Shown piece after piece: positions 44,385 to 56,059 of a DNA stretch of 64,000 nucleotides (the stretch's first letter is position 1; the number at the start of each line of letters is the position of its first letter). Both the position numbers and the translations under genes were made by a program. The DNA is from Gentiana macrophylla. Lineage: Eukaryota > Streptophyta > Magnoliopsida > Gentianales > Gentianaceae. The notes below the pieces were generated by a model that worked only from the letters and a program-made list of their open reading frames with translations, ran no database searches and had not been told where the DNA came from. The stretch is taken from NCBI GenBank assembly GCA_026214975.1, contig CM047809.1, positions 29,485,977-29,549,976 on the forward strand. Direction: 5' to 3'.

Positions 44385-47300
44385 ATGTCAAGTTTCAAGG
44401 AGATGACTACAAATTTTGGAAAATTGGAAAAGTTTGAAGGTGTCAATTTTAGAAGATGGCAAAGGAAGATGCATTTTCTGCTAACAACATTGAAAGTGGT
44501 GTATGTGATGAGTACACCGATGCCTGAAGTGATGGATGATGGACCACTGGAGGAACTGAGGAGGAAGAACAAATGGGAGAATGATGACTACATCTGTAGA
44601 GGTCGCATTCTAAACGGTATGTCTGATTCATTATTTGACATTTACCAAAATGTTGAGTCTGCAAAAGAACTTTGGGATTCACTAGAGTCTAAATACATGA
44701 ATGAAGATGCCTATAGTAAAAAGTTCTTGGTTGGTAATTTCATGAAATATAACATGGTAGATTCAAGGTCAGTAATGGAACAGTATAATGAATTACTACG
44801 CATTTTGGGTCAGTTTGCACAACATAAAATGGAAATGGATGAGTCTATTTCGGTGTCAAGCATTATAGATAAATTTCCACCATCATGGAAAGATTCTAAA
44901 CACATGTTAAAGCACAAAAAAGAAGAATTATCTCTGGTAGAACTTGGTAGTCACTTGCGTATAGAGGAATCTCTAAGGGCGCAAGAGGACGGTAAAACCA
45001 AGGGTAAAGAGGTAATGGATTCGACCTCTATCAATATGATGGAAGACGGTGAATGTTCATATAAGAACAAAGGAAAAGATAAGAAAAAGTCTTCCAAAAT
45101 CAATGGCAAAGATACCAACAAAAAACCGAAAGGTGCTTGTTGGAATTGCGGAAAAACTGGACATTTCAGGGTTGATTGTCGAGTAAGGAAGAAAGGACCA
45201 AACAACAGTTCGGTGCAAGGGTCTAAGGACCAAGGTGCTCCTAAACATCAAGGTCAGAATGTTACTTGTGGATTTAATTCCAATGTGAATTTTGTACCAC
45301 TAATTTCTGAGGCATTTTATATGCAGGATGATGATGTTGCTTGGTGGATTGACTCGGGTTCAACGAGACACGTTTGCAAGGATCGAAGCTGGTTTAAAAA
45401 CTATGAACCTGTGATCGATGGAACCATGCTACTTATGGGAAACGAGTCAAGGGCTGCCATAGTTGGAATTGGAAGTGTTGTTTTATCTTTTAGTTCTGGA
45501 AAATGTATTATTTTAAAACATGTGTTGCATGCTCCGTGTATACGGAAAAACTTGGTTTCTGGTAGTTTGTTATGTAAAGAAGGTTATAAACAAGTATATG
45601 AGTCGGATAAGAACATATTAAGTAAGTGTGGTGTATTTATTGGATTTGGTTACTTATGTAATGGCATGTTTATGATAAATATTCAGCAAGATGTTGTAAA
45701 TAATGTTGTTGCAATTCATGATGTTAATAGTTCTGTTTTGTGGCATGCTCGGTTGGGACATGTTCATTATAAGCGTATGTTGATAATGTCTAAAGTAGCA
45801 TGGTTCCATCGATCAGAACTCATTCATGACATGAATATGAATAAGTGTAATACTTGTATGTTAAACAAATTTGTGAGACAACCTTTTCATAGTGTTGAAA
45901 GGTCGTCTTCCGTTTTAGAACTTATTCATAGTGATCTTTGTGATTTATGTTCAACGCCTTCTTTTGGTAATAAAAGATATGTAGTAACATTTATAGACGA
46001 TTGCACACGGTTTTGTTATGTATTTCTACTTCATTCTAAAGACGAGGTGATAGATAAATTTAAAATCTATAAAAATGAGGTAGAATTACAATTAACCTTT
46101 AAAATAAAAAGGTTGCATACCGATCGAGGTGGTGAATATTTTGATCCAACCTTTTTCGGGTCATGTGGTATAATACATGAGATTAAAGCGCCGTATACGC
46201 CACAACAAAATGGCATAGCAGAAAGGAAAAACCGTACTCTTAAAGAGATGGTTAATTCCATGCTATCTTACTCTAGTTTGAGTGAGGCATTTTGGGGAGA
46301 AGCCATGTTAACGGCTTGTTATTTGCTGAATAGAATTCCTAATTAAAGGAATCCTATTACCCCATGATGATACAGGGATTCACTCCTCCACGTGGAAGTA
46401 TCTGATTGGTCCGGCTGGCATGTGGAAAACTCTACGCTGATGATCCACATCGGATCGAATGCTATGCATATCAGTGAAGACCGCAATGACAGGACAGATT
46501 ACGCAAGTGTCCCACCTCGATCACCCATGTCGGTATACCTCGAGTCGATGCCAAGACTTCCAATCCAGACACTCGAGCCCACCGCCCAACAGGTTACTTG
46601 GGCAGGAGGGCAAGGCCCATTTAAGGGTATTTATGTCAATAGACATAACCGCCCTAAACTTAGGGCAGAAGAAGGGCATGTGCCTATAAATACATCATTC
46701 CAGGAACTACGTAAGGCTTGATTCATGGACATTCAGACAGGATACGTAGGCAATCCAAGATACATTCTTGGACTCAGCCATAAAGCACCAAAAGCACTAT
46801 CTTTTACATAGTTACAGCCGTTCAATTCCTTTACAGCTCACACTTAGATTACACGTGCCCCTGATTTATCGGTGATGCATTATTCTGCATTGTCACCCCA
46901 TATGAACTTTGGTTCAAAAAGAAGCCATACTTGAATTATCTACGAGTTTAGGGTTGTAGGGCTGTTGTAAGACTTACCGTGCCTAAGATTAAAACCTTGG
47001 GTGAAAGAGGCATTGATTGTATCTTTATTGGATATGCTTTGCATTCCAAAGCATATAGGTTCTATGTTATAGAGCCTAATGATTCAGTTGCTGTTCATTC
47101 GGTGATTGAGTCGAGGGATGCCATCTTTGATGAACATCGGTTTACTTCTATACCGAGGCCAAAAGATATAACTCCTACTATTGTTGGAGTAGAGAACAAC
47201 AATGATGTTGATTCTCAAGATGAGCCTTTCGAGCTTCATAGAAGCTACAGGGCTAGGAAACCAAAGTCTTTTGGACCCGATTATCAAACTTATTTGATGG

Positions 47301-48898
47301 AAGGAACAAGAGATGAAGTAGGATTTCAATACTCATATTGTTATAATGTTGATGAGGATCCTAAGACGTTTAAGGAGGCTATGGAGTCTCGAGACGTGTC
47401 ATTTTGGAAAGAAGCTGTCAATGATGAGATGGATTCCATAATGGGAAACAACACGTGGATTCTTGCGGATCTTCCACATGGTTGCAAACCTTTGGGTTGC
47501 AAGTGGATATTTAAAAGAAAGATGAAAGTTGACAGTACTGTCGACAGGTATAGAGCCAGATTGGTAATTCAAGGCTTTAGGCAAAAGGAAGGTATTGATT
47601 ATTTTGATACCTATGCACCGGTTTCTAGAATCTCCACAATTAGATTGTTGATTGCCCTAGCTGCTATTAACAATCTGGTAATCCATCAAATGGATGTTAA
47701 AACATCCTTCTTGAATGGAGATTTGGAAGAAGAAATATATATGAAACAACCGGAGGGGATTGTTATGCCTGGAAATGAGCATAAGGTGTGTATGCTTGTT
47801 AAATCATTGTACGGGGTTAAACAAGCACCTAAACAATGGCATCATAAATTTGATGAGGTTGTCTTGTCTAATGGTTTTAAGCTTAACCAATCTGACAAGT
47901 GTATATATAGCAAATTTGACAATACCGGTAGTGGTGTGATAATTTGCTTATATGTTGATGACATGTTAATCTTTGGAACTAACCAAGAACAAGTTGACCT
48001 TTGTAAGACATTTTTGTCATCAAGTTTTTCTATGAAAGACATAGGGGAGGCGGATGTGATTCTTGGAATCAAGATCAAACGGAGTGACAAAGGGATCTCT
48101 TTGACACAATCTCATTATATTGAGAAAGTGTTAAAGAAATTCAATTGTGAAAATTCTACTCCAGTTAATACTCCCATGGATCCTAATGAGAAACTCATGC
48201 CTAATACGGGAAATCCGATATTACAACTTGAGTATTATCGGGTGATAGGATGTTTGATGTATGCTATGACTAGCACACGTCCGGATATTGCTTATGCGGT
48301 TGGAAATTTAAGCAGGTTTACGAGTAATCCGAGTAGTCATCATTGGCGTGCGGTAACTCGTGTACTAAGGTGTCTTAAGTTGACCAAGGATTTTGGCTTG
48401 ACTTATGTTGGACATCCTTCAATAATAGAAGGATACTCAGATGCTAGTTGGATATCCAATGTAGAGGATCATTCTTCTACTAGTGGTTGGGTGTTTTTAC
48501 TTGGAGGAGGTGCAATTTCATGGGCTTCCAAAAAGCAAACATGCATTACTGGCTCGACTATGGAGTCGGAATTTGTTGCCTTAGCAAAGAACCGGAAAAG
48601 AGGCGAGTGGCTTAGGAATTTGATCTATGAAATTCCATTATGGCCTAAACCAATATCACCCATTTCTATCCATTGTGATAGTGCATCTACCTTGTCTAAA
48701 GCATATAGTCAAGTGTATAATGGTAAGTCGCGACACCTGGGCGTTAGACATAGCGCGGTACGTGAGTTGATTACTCATGGGGTGATTTCGGTTGTTTTTG
48801 TGAGATCTCAACATAATTTAGCCGATCACTTAACCAAAGGATTGGCTAGAGACTTGGTACATAAGTCGGTAATCGGGATGGGTTTACAACCCATATAA
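44385..48898 (+). pseudogene. copia gag-pol polyprotein
   Basis: I take the ATG at 44385 (MSSFKEMTTNFGKLEKFEG), just inside the LTR end; the in-frame upstream ATG lies within the LTR. Order: gag (residues 1-240), zinc knuckle CWNCGKTGHFRVDC (~250), protease WWIDSGSTRHV (~320), GAG-pre-integrase HARLGHVHYKRML (~453), integrase core with DDCTRF, HTDRGGEYF and GIAERKNRT. After LLNRIPN come TAA, the solo LTR insertion, and TAG at LRV-stop-GCR. RT follows: [33 protein letters not shown] (YVDD intact). RNase [33 protein letters not shown]. Only the two stops and the insertion disable it. Confidence 0.92.
46365..46895 (+). mobile_element. solo LTR inside copia integrase region
   Basis: 531 bp, TGATGATAC...GCATTGTCA, flanked by CCCCA at 46360-46364 and 46896-46900. 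The integrase reading frame joins across it as TPYELWF. TATA box CTATAAATAC near 46684 and the leader stem CCAAGA/TCTTGG (46755-46771) are intact. It belongs to the family of 21884-22391. Confidence 0.93.
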
Positions 48899-49419
48899 AT
48901 CTTGGTGGTAGGATATCCAATTCCCCTCTAATACAATAGAATTCAATGTGGAAGGCCTATTGTCTTAGATTTGAGCACATGATATTGTCCCAAAGGTATG
49001 TGCTATGACCTGCAAGATTATGTTGAAGATATTCTTCTTAATGAGTCTTTTGACAAAGTGCTATTGCAGGTGCACGATCAATAAAAGGCTCACCTATATG
49101 AGTATGAAGTTTGGCCACTTCAAGGAAGTTCTAGGGTTGGCTTTATGTATGCTCAAGAATGGATATGGACACAAGGCCTAGTTAATTAGTGTCAAGAATA
49201 AACTTTTAGAGTTATCTTAATTCATGTGTATAATATCTTCATGTATTCAAAATGTGTAAAGGGGTTCAATGCTTAGACACACCCCGATGCTCGGATAATT
49301 GAAATGTGTAATATTACTAGGTGGTAATTCAATCTTCGTGATATTATCATTGATGCATGAATTGTTATGATTTGACTGGTTTTAGCTAAACCAAGGATTA
49401 CACTTAAATGGGGGAGGAA
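48899..49419 (+). other. copia 3' non-coding region with polypurine tract
   Basis: 520 bases without a frame between the RNase H stop and the 3' LTR, ending in the AAATGGGGGAGGAA tract. Confidence 0.75.
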
Positions 49420-50245
49420 TGTTGGTGATTTAAGTATAACCATGTCCATTTGTGTAATTAAGGGTTTGGTACAAAGATGGGTGAACTCAAAACACTCTAT
49501 TGTGGGTTTGGAGGTGCGGAGTGCACGCTCATATAAGTGGTTACGAGTTTACGGATGTAAATAATCAAGTAGAGTTCGAAAAGCTACTTGAAAGACACAA
49601 AAATTCGATTTAGGAAAAGCAGAGGGATAGGCAGCCACCTGTCACCACAGGCGCCCGCCTGTGAAGGTTTTTCAAGCAGGAAATTGAACAGGTTCTTGTT
49701 CGGATTTCCGGTGTTCATGAGCGACCACAGCGCCCGCTTGTGACTCGATTTTGTGAATTGGTGTGTCTTTTCATTGTTTTTCAACAGTTTCTTCCATATA
49801 ACACATTTCCAAAAAGGTGTCTATATGTTAGAACTAGGGTGTAACGATTAATGTGTTATCGAACCGATCTCGAGCATTTTTTCATGCTCGATCGATCTCG
49901 AGCCGAGGTCGAAAGCGTTGTTTAACCAACATATAAATGATCATTTTGAGACCATATAAGATCATAAAAGAATAAAAACATTCAAGTTCTTCTTCATCTT
50001 TGAGAGTCAATAACTTCTTACAAAACTCCATTAGTAATCTTTTCTTTTGGTGCCAAAAAGAGAAGGGAAACGTAGTCTTATCTCACAAGAGTATTCGTGC
50101 AACCCGGGGCATCGTATAAGGGTCGAATAACTTTTGTAGGAAAGTGTTCGACATGATTCTACGTCATATCAAGTTTAATTTTTCCTGCGATTTTAGTTTT
50201 GACATTGTTGTTTACATTCCCTTGAAAGCCTATATTTTTACAACA
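49420..50245 (+). repeat. 3' LTR of the copia element
   Basis: 826 bp, longer than its partner mainly because of an extra ~85 bases near 49836-49920 with CTCGATCGATCTCGAG-type palindromes. Confidence 0.9.
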
Positions 50246-50299
50246 GTAAATTGTTTGTCGTGTCACAGAAGAAAATTGAAATATGGTATAGAAGGGAAA

Positions 50300-50438
50300 T
50301 ACTTGTGTGGGGTAGAGATTTGAGCAGATGTGACGGGTGAAACGATCAAAACCACACAGTTTAATTACAGAATGAAATCGTGTGGTGTGTAATGTGCCAC
50401 GGCGTGTATCCGCACGTAGGTACACACAACACAAAAAC
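50300..50438. mobile_element. small MITE, copy 3 (inverted)
   Basis: TACTTGTGTGGGG at the left and ACACAACACAAAAA at the right; the interior GATCAAAACCACACAGTTT is the inverse of the copy 1 and 2 core. More diverged than the other two. Confidence 0.6.
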
Positions 50439-50944
50439 TTCCCGGTATAGAAAACAATTGTCTACGCTGATGCTCTTAAAATAATGGTGAACTAACTATT
50501 CACAAGATAGTACCAATAAGTAGGGGTGCACATGGTCGGGTTTTTCGGTTTTCAACCATTTTTAAAACCTAACCATTTTTTACGGTTTCAAAATTTACAA
50601 ACCAAAACCGAACCATAGCTAGGTAAAACCATTTTATCCGGTCCGGTTTGGATCGACTTGGTTACGGTTTTTTCCGGTTTTTTGTCTAATTTTTTAACAA
50701 ATAATTCACTGAAAGGGCATTATCACGGTTCAACGAATTCATGTCATTATTCATACGACAATCATACAAGATTCTCATTCTCCATCCACCATACACCATA
50801 ACTAGAATTTGATTGGGTCCTCTCTCTATATATGTGTGTGTGCGTGCGCACAACATTATATTATCATATTTTTCAATTAAGATGATCATATAAAGCCATA
50901 TAAACTGTTTTATTTCATCTTGTCGTATGTCCTATTAGGATGTG

Positions 50945-51475
50945 TGATGATACGGGGATTCACTCCTCCACGTGGAAGTATCTGATTGGTCCGGCTGGCA
51001 TGTGGAAAACTCTACGCTGATGATCCACATCGGATCGAATGCTATGCATATCAGTGAAGACCGCAATGACAGGCAGATTACGCAAGTGTCCCACCTCGAT
51101 CACCCATGTCGGTATGCCTCGAGTCGATGCCAAGACTTCAAATCCAGACACTCGGGCCCACCACCCAGCAGGTTACTTGGGCAGGAGGGCAAGGCCCATT
51201 TAAGGGTATTTATGTCAATAGACCTAACCGCCCTAAACTTAGGGCAGAAGAAGGGCATGTGCCAATAAATACATCATTCCAGGAACTACGTAAGGCTTGA
51301 TTCCTGGACATTCAGACAGGATACGTAGGCAATCCAATATACATTCTTGGACTCAGCCATAAAGCACCAAAAGCACTATCTTTTACACAGTTACAGCCGT
51401 TCAATTCCTTTACAGCTCACCCTTAGATTACACGTGCCCCTGATTTATCGGTGGTGCATTATTCTGCATCGTCAA
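50945..51475 (+). mobile_element. solo LTR inside hAT-type element
   Basis: 531 bp, TGATGATAC...GCATCGTCA, flanked by ATGTG at 50940-50944 and 51476-51480. About 97% identical by eye to 46365-46895. Its TATA box is mutated (CCAATAAATAC) and one stem base is changed (CCAATA/TCTTGG). Confidence 0.93.
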
Positions 51476-51736
51476 TGTGCATCAAACTACGTGTGTGAGG
51501 TAGTTGATTGAACAATTAATAGATCATGGACTGAAATATTAGTTATTTACATGTAATGATAATTGAGGGGGGCCGATAAAAATTCGGTTCACTGTGGTGA
51601 TCAGTTCTCACAATGTACTGATGAAAAGTCGGTTTTACTGTGGTGCACAAGTAGAGTGGTGCACAAGTAGAGTGGTACACGATTGGATTGGTGTGGTGCA
51701 AATAAAGGCTCCTTAATTAATAGTGTCGATATTCAT

Positions 51737-51738
<2 letters not shown>

Positions 51739-51808
<70 letters not shown>
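51739..51808. repeat. (AC)n(AT)n microsatellite
   Basis: About 20 AC units run directly into about 15 AT units, inside the hAT-type element. Likely length-polymorphic. Confidence 0.95.
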
Positions 51809-51811
<3 letters not shown>

Positions 51812-51988
51812 GTTCTGGTTTGGTCCGATTTTTATCTTAGAAAACCAAAACCAAATTGTTTTTCACGGTTTGATTTTTTACAATACAAAAACCAACCAAT
51901 GAACCATGGTTTACGCATTTTCGGTTTGGACCGGTTTGATTCGGCCGGTTGGTTTGGTCTCCGATTTTATTTTACCCCTACCAATAAG

Positions 51989-52418
51989 TATTATCCCTCG
52001 CAAAGGATTCTAATAAACAAAAACTCTGGCGTAGTAATTCAACCTCCGTATTCCTTTCTATGTTAATTGTTATCACGGTAGTTGTTGAACCACAAAATCG
52101 CCCCCAAAACAGCAAATAATAAGCTTTTGAAATACCCATAGGTCCGCAAAAGAAGAAATGAATCGTCAAACAGTGTCATGAGCTCAAAAATACAATTAAC
52201 TCTTCATGGGCAGTGGTTAAATTTAACAATACCAAGCAAGAATACCAATTGTTGGTACGTAAATTCATTAGGATCCATCTTGACATTAAAATTGAAAAGT
52301 ACAGAAAACGAAAATGGTAGCTAATTCAAAATTGAGAAGAAAAAGGAAATATGGTCGTTGAAATATTTGAATTTAAAAAAAGATATTAAATGATTAGTGC
52401 ATGTCACAATAATTAATA
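51989..52418. other. short intergenic stretch
   Basis: No gene or repeat recognised, apart from the Mutator target duplication TAATTAATA at its right end (52410-52418). Confidence 0.4.
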
Positions 52419-52689
52419 GGGACAATTATTGAAAAGGACACATTTTAGACTTAATTAGGCAAAAAGGACACTCAAAACAAACACTTAATTATAAGGACAA
52501 AAATTAGGTAGATAGACCCAAATACCCTTAATGAAGAGAAAAAAAAAAAAAAAAAAAACGCCAAACTGGACGCCGTATATCTATTGTTCTTATTTTTTAT
52601 TTACAATCTCACGTTGTTGTTCTTGTTGTCTTTTTGTTTGTTTGTTTTTTTTTTTTTTTTTTTTTTTTGGATCTGGACGATGAATTTTT

Positions 52690-52965
52690 TTTTTCATTGA
52701 CCACCTTCATGCATTGACCATTCCGATGCACTGACCATCGCGATATATTGACCACCGCGATGCACTAACAATCGCGATGCAGTGACCACCGATATGTAAA
52801 GACACCACGATAAAATGACACCGTGATGCATTGACTACCGCGATGCAGCGAAAACCGCGATGAATTGACCACCGCGATGCATTGCCCAACCCGATGCATT
52901 GACCACCCCCGATGCATTGACCACCACGATGCAGTCACCACCCTGATTAATTAACCATATATGCA
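52690..52965. repeat. short tandem repeat, GATGCA(T)TGACCACC type
   Basis: Units of roughly 20 bases with GATGCATTGACCACC and variants (ACCGCGATGC). Confidence 0.8.
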
Positions 52966-53320
52966 GTGACATCGACAATCATATATGCAGTGACATCGGG
53001 AACATATATACGTGACATCAACAATTTATGCAGTGACATTGGCAATCAGATATGCAGTGACATCAACATTTTATGCAGTGACATCGGCATTTTATGCAGT
53101 GACATCAACAATTTATGCAGTGACATCGGCAATTTATGCAGTGACATCGGCATTTTATGCAGTGACATCGATAATCATATATGCGTGACATCAACAATTT
53201 ATGCAGTGACATCGGCAATCAGATATGCAGTGACATCAACATTATATGCAGTGACATCAGCAATCATATATGAATGACATCAACAATTTATGTAGTGACA
53301 TCGGCAATCAAATATGCATG
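52966..53320. repeat. short tandem repeat, TGCAGTGACATCGGCAATTTA type
   Basis: Units of about 20 bases alternating TGCAGTGACATCGGCAAT and ACATCAACAATTTATGCAG. It shares the TGCAGTGAC core with the preceding array. The translated frame (CSDIG repeats) is a by-product. Confidence 0.85.
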
Positions 53321-54588
53321 TTAAACTAGTTGATCATTATTACATCATGATCCACGGTGTCGATACATTATGTGACACTCGTTGTGTCACAACGGTTGTG
53401 TCCGGATCATTACTCAAAAAAAAGAAAGGAAAAAATAAAATATCATCCAAAGCCTTTCATAATCATACCAAAGCATTCAACAAAAGGAAATGACACGGCA
53501 TAATTAAGGGATGATGCAATTGGACCATCTAACCAAACAACACCCATGAACACCTTGCCCTCTGTTGAAATTGTCTTACAAGTATTGTTAAAATAAAATA
53601 AAAAAACTGATGAAAACAAGAAGTGGAATTGAAACAGATGTCTATTGAAGGTATAAACAGCCGTATGATCATTAAAATAAAAAACTCTCAAGAGTGATCA
53701 AACAAAGGATTCATTATATATATTAAACAGTGAAAAAGTGATTTGCATTAAATTTACTGCTTGAATTTCTTCAACAAATTCATAAAGTTGAAAGACATCA
53801 CCAGATCGATCCAAACATTTATTTTTCATATAATTCTAAGAAGTAACTTGTAAAGGCTAGTTGTTTGCTGCTCAATTTTCAGCTTAGTTTGATGCATAAA
53901 CTTGTACAGTGACGCAATTGCTATTTGCCGCACACGAGTTTTGCAATATCTATCTTTGCTTGCTTATGATCACATAAGATGACTGTTACAAACATACACC
54001 AAATGAAACATGGCGTCGACGCCACAACATTACATCAGCAACTACAAGAAAATGAAATAGCAAGTCAGACTAGAGACCATTTAGTGAACATAAACAACCA
54101 TCTAAGGAATCTACAAAGATCAAAATCATAAAGAAATTCATGGTGCTAAGAAATAAGAAATCTTAAGAGAATAGCTGGAAGAAAATTAGCATCAAACCAT
54201 TCAATAGCATTTGCTCATTGAAAAAAACACCTGAATTTAATTTTACTTTGAACTAAAATCTCAAGTTTCCTCTTTTTCATAATAGGATGATGCATATAAA
54301 TGCTATAAGATGAATAAAGTGTTTGCAGTGACGCGGATGATGCAGTGATCACCACCATTCTAAGCACACAACCACCATTCTAAGCACACAGAAATGCAAG
54401 TGGGCACTGCTACAGAGAGAAAATATGACCACTTCTTTCAGAAAACGATTAACTGAAGCTTGTCATAACCGGCAAGCACACCAGCACCTAGGTGAAGCCT
54501 ATCAGGTATCATATTCTAAACAATTTGGTTGATAATAATCAATAATTGACCCGAAAAAATCGACTGAAAATATCTGATTGAAACTTAC

Positions 54589-54724
54589 CTTCGAATTTAC
54601 ATCTGACTAGCAAACTGTAGCTGTTCTGGATACTGATTATCTTTGGCAGCACTTCAACTTTAGCAGCAGGAATGAATTCCATCACTCCATACGAAGTCTC
54701 GTTTGAAATACCGATGTACAGGAC
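54589..54724 (-). pseudogene. exon-like segment, possible captured gene fragment
   Basis: A 136-base open segment on the minus strand (VLYIGISNETSYGVMEFIPA, then AKVEVLPKIISIQNSYSLL) lies between a good acceptor (TTTTGTTTCAG) and donor (GAAG/GTAAGT). A second open piece with LHLGAGVLAGYDKLQLIVF lies at about 54430-54500 on the same strand. I do not recognise the protein. The arrangement fits a host gene fragment carried by a Mutator-like element, but coding origin is inferred only from splice signals. Confidence 0.4.
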
Positions 54725-55258
54725 CTGAAACAAAATTCAAAATCTATAATAAATATGTAGAGGATAACGAAAATTTGAATTCAACTAGATGAATTATAGC
54801 GTCGATAGAAAGAAAGAGAAGTCTGGTAAACTTTTCTCGCAAATTTGCAGGTTCAGATCAGATCTAAAGCTCAGCAGCAGCAAATTCATCTTCCTTGCTC
54901 TTCCTAATAAAACTAAATAATCCAATACAGCACAAAGAGCAGCAACAATGGTTCCTTCTTTGATCAAAACCTTAATCCCAAAACTAGTGTTTTTTTTAAA
55001 ATTGATGATTTAAAAGAAGAGAAAAGCAACCAAAAAAAAAATTTGTGAAGAAGAAGAAAATTGACGAAAGGAGTGCCCAGGGGGATCAATTCGGCTATTT
55101 TTCCTTCTTTCTTTTGATTTGTAAGCTGCGTATGTTATAAGGGTAATTTTGTCAGTTTGGTATTATTTTGTCCTTATAACTAATGATATTTTTTGGATGT
55201 CCTAAGTTCTAATTAAGTCTCAAAACACGTCCTTATAAATAAATAATACTAATTAATA

Positions 55259-55517
55259 ATGCATTTTTTTGCAACACAAAAATTCTGAAAAATAGTACTA
55301 AATTGATTTTGATCTGGGAAGGATTCTCGTCAGTGTATATCTATCTATATTAATATTAAAGAGTGAAAATCTGCTAATTAGCACGTTTAAGGTCAATTAC
55401 CTGACCCGGACCCGAAAAGTAAATATATATAATAAAAAAGATGCTCCAACGTCTCAACTGGACGTAATTCCTGCTGCAATATACCCGCCGCACGCACGTT
55501 TCCGTCGGTTCTATTTC
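55259..55517. other. short intergenic stretch
   Basis: AT-rich, with TATCTATATTAATATTAAAG near 55343. No gene recognised. Confidence 0.35.
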
Positions 55518-56006
55518 TGACGATACAGGGTTTCACCCCTCCCCGTGTCGTCTATCGGTTGGTCCTCACATTACGAATAAGTGTCAAGGCATGTAGGTCG
55601 GACCCCAGGCTCGGGATTACGATGATCGACATTTGAGCAGTGCAAGGCGATGATCCCAGAGTCGGCTATCGCAGGTCAATCCAGTCGGCCTCGAGGACAG
55701 AGTCCGCACCAGCTACGAGGGCCCATTATCTATATGGTAGCTTGGGCGAAGGGTAGGGCCCACGAAGGGTAAATGTGACAATAGCTAGAACCGACTTAAT
55801 ATTAGGGTTAGGGCATGCATTATCATTATAAATACCACGTACCAGGAACTACGTAAGGCTTGATTCCTGGACAATGACAGGATACGTAGGCAACCTGAGA
55901 GAAACTCTCAGGCTCAGTCTAAAATCACCCCCAAAATCATCCTTGATTCGATCATCCGTAGATTAAATTGACCCGAAATTCTACATGACAAAATCTAGCA
56001 TCATCA
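55518..56006 (+). repeat. 5' LTR of the second LARD-like element
   Basis: 489 bp. The leader shows CTACGTA (55849-55855) paired with TACGTAG (55883-55889), then the perfect stem CCTGAGAG/CTCTCAGG (55894-55912). Confidence 0.88.
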
Positions 56007-56059
56007 TTGGAGCTAGAAGGAGGGCCTTCTATTGGTAATGGATCGAGGTGGTTCGTGAT

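Larger units (their letters stand above)
43644..50245 (+). mobile_element. near-intact Ty1/copia retrotransposon
   Basis: LTRs TGTTGGTG...TACAACA at 43644-44354 and 49420-50245, with duplication GTAAA at 43639-43643 and 50246-50250. One gag-pol frame runs 44385-48898, broken only by two stop codons and a solo LTR (46365-46895). The polypurine tract AAATGGGGGAGGAA sits at 49406-49419. No standard primer site is evident after the 5' LTR. Confidence 0.93.
50521..51980. mobile_element. hAT-type non-autonomous element
   Basis: TAGGGGTGCA at the left and TACCCCTA at the right, with the perfect 8 bp duplication CCAATAAG (50513-50520, 51981-51988). Sub-terminal sequence is rich in GGTTTTTCGGTTTT-like and AACCAAAACCGAACC-like motifs. 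It hosts a solo LTR (50945-51475) and an AC/AT microsatellite. No transposase. Confidence 0.9.
52419..55249. mobile_element. Mutator-like non-autonomous element with long inverted ends
   Basis: The two ends match in inverse orientation over about 95 bases (GACTTAATTAG and TTATAAGGACAAAA shared) and are flanked by the 9 bp duplication TAATTAATA (52410-52418, 55250-55258), a length typical of Mutator. No transposase is present. The interior holds two tandem arrays (52690-52965; 52966-53320) and a region with exon-like segments on the minus strand. The AT-rich duplication is weak evidence alone; together with the long ends it is convincing. Confidence 0.8.

Noticed and set aside
52966..53277. 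103-residue frame with CSDIG repeats
   Set aside because: It is a by-product of the ~20 bp tandem repeat inside the Mutator-like element.
55343..55400. Possible Helitron end (TATCTATATTAATATTAAAG)
   Set aside because: No CTRR end or hairpin could be tied to it; AT-rich chance similarity is likely.
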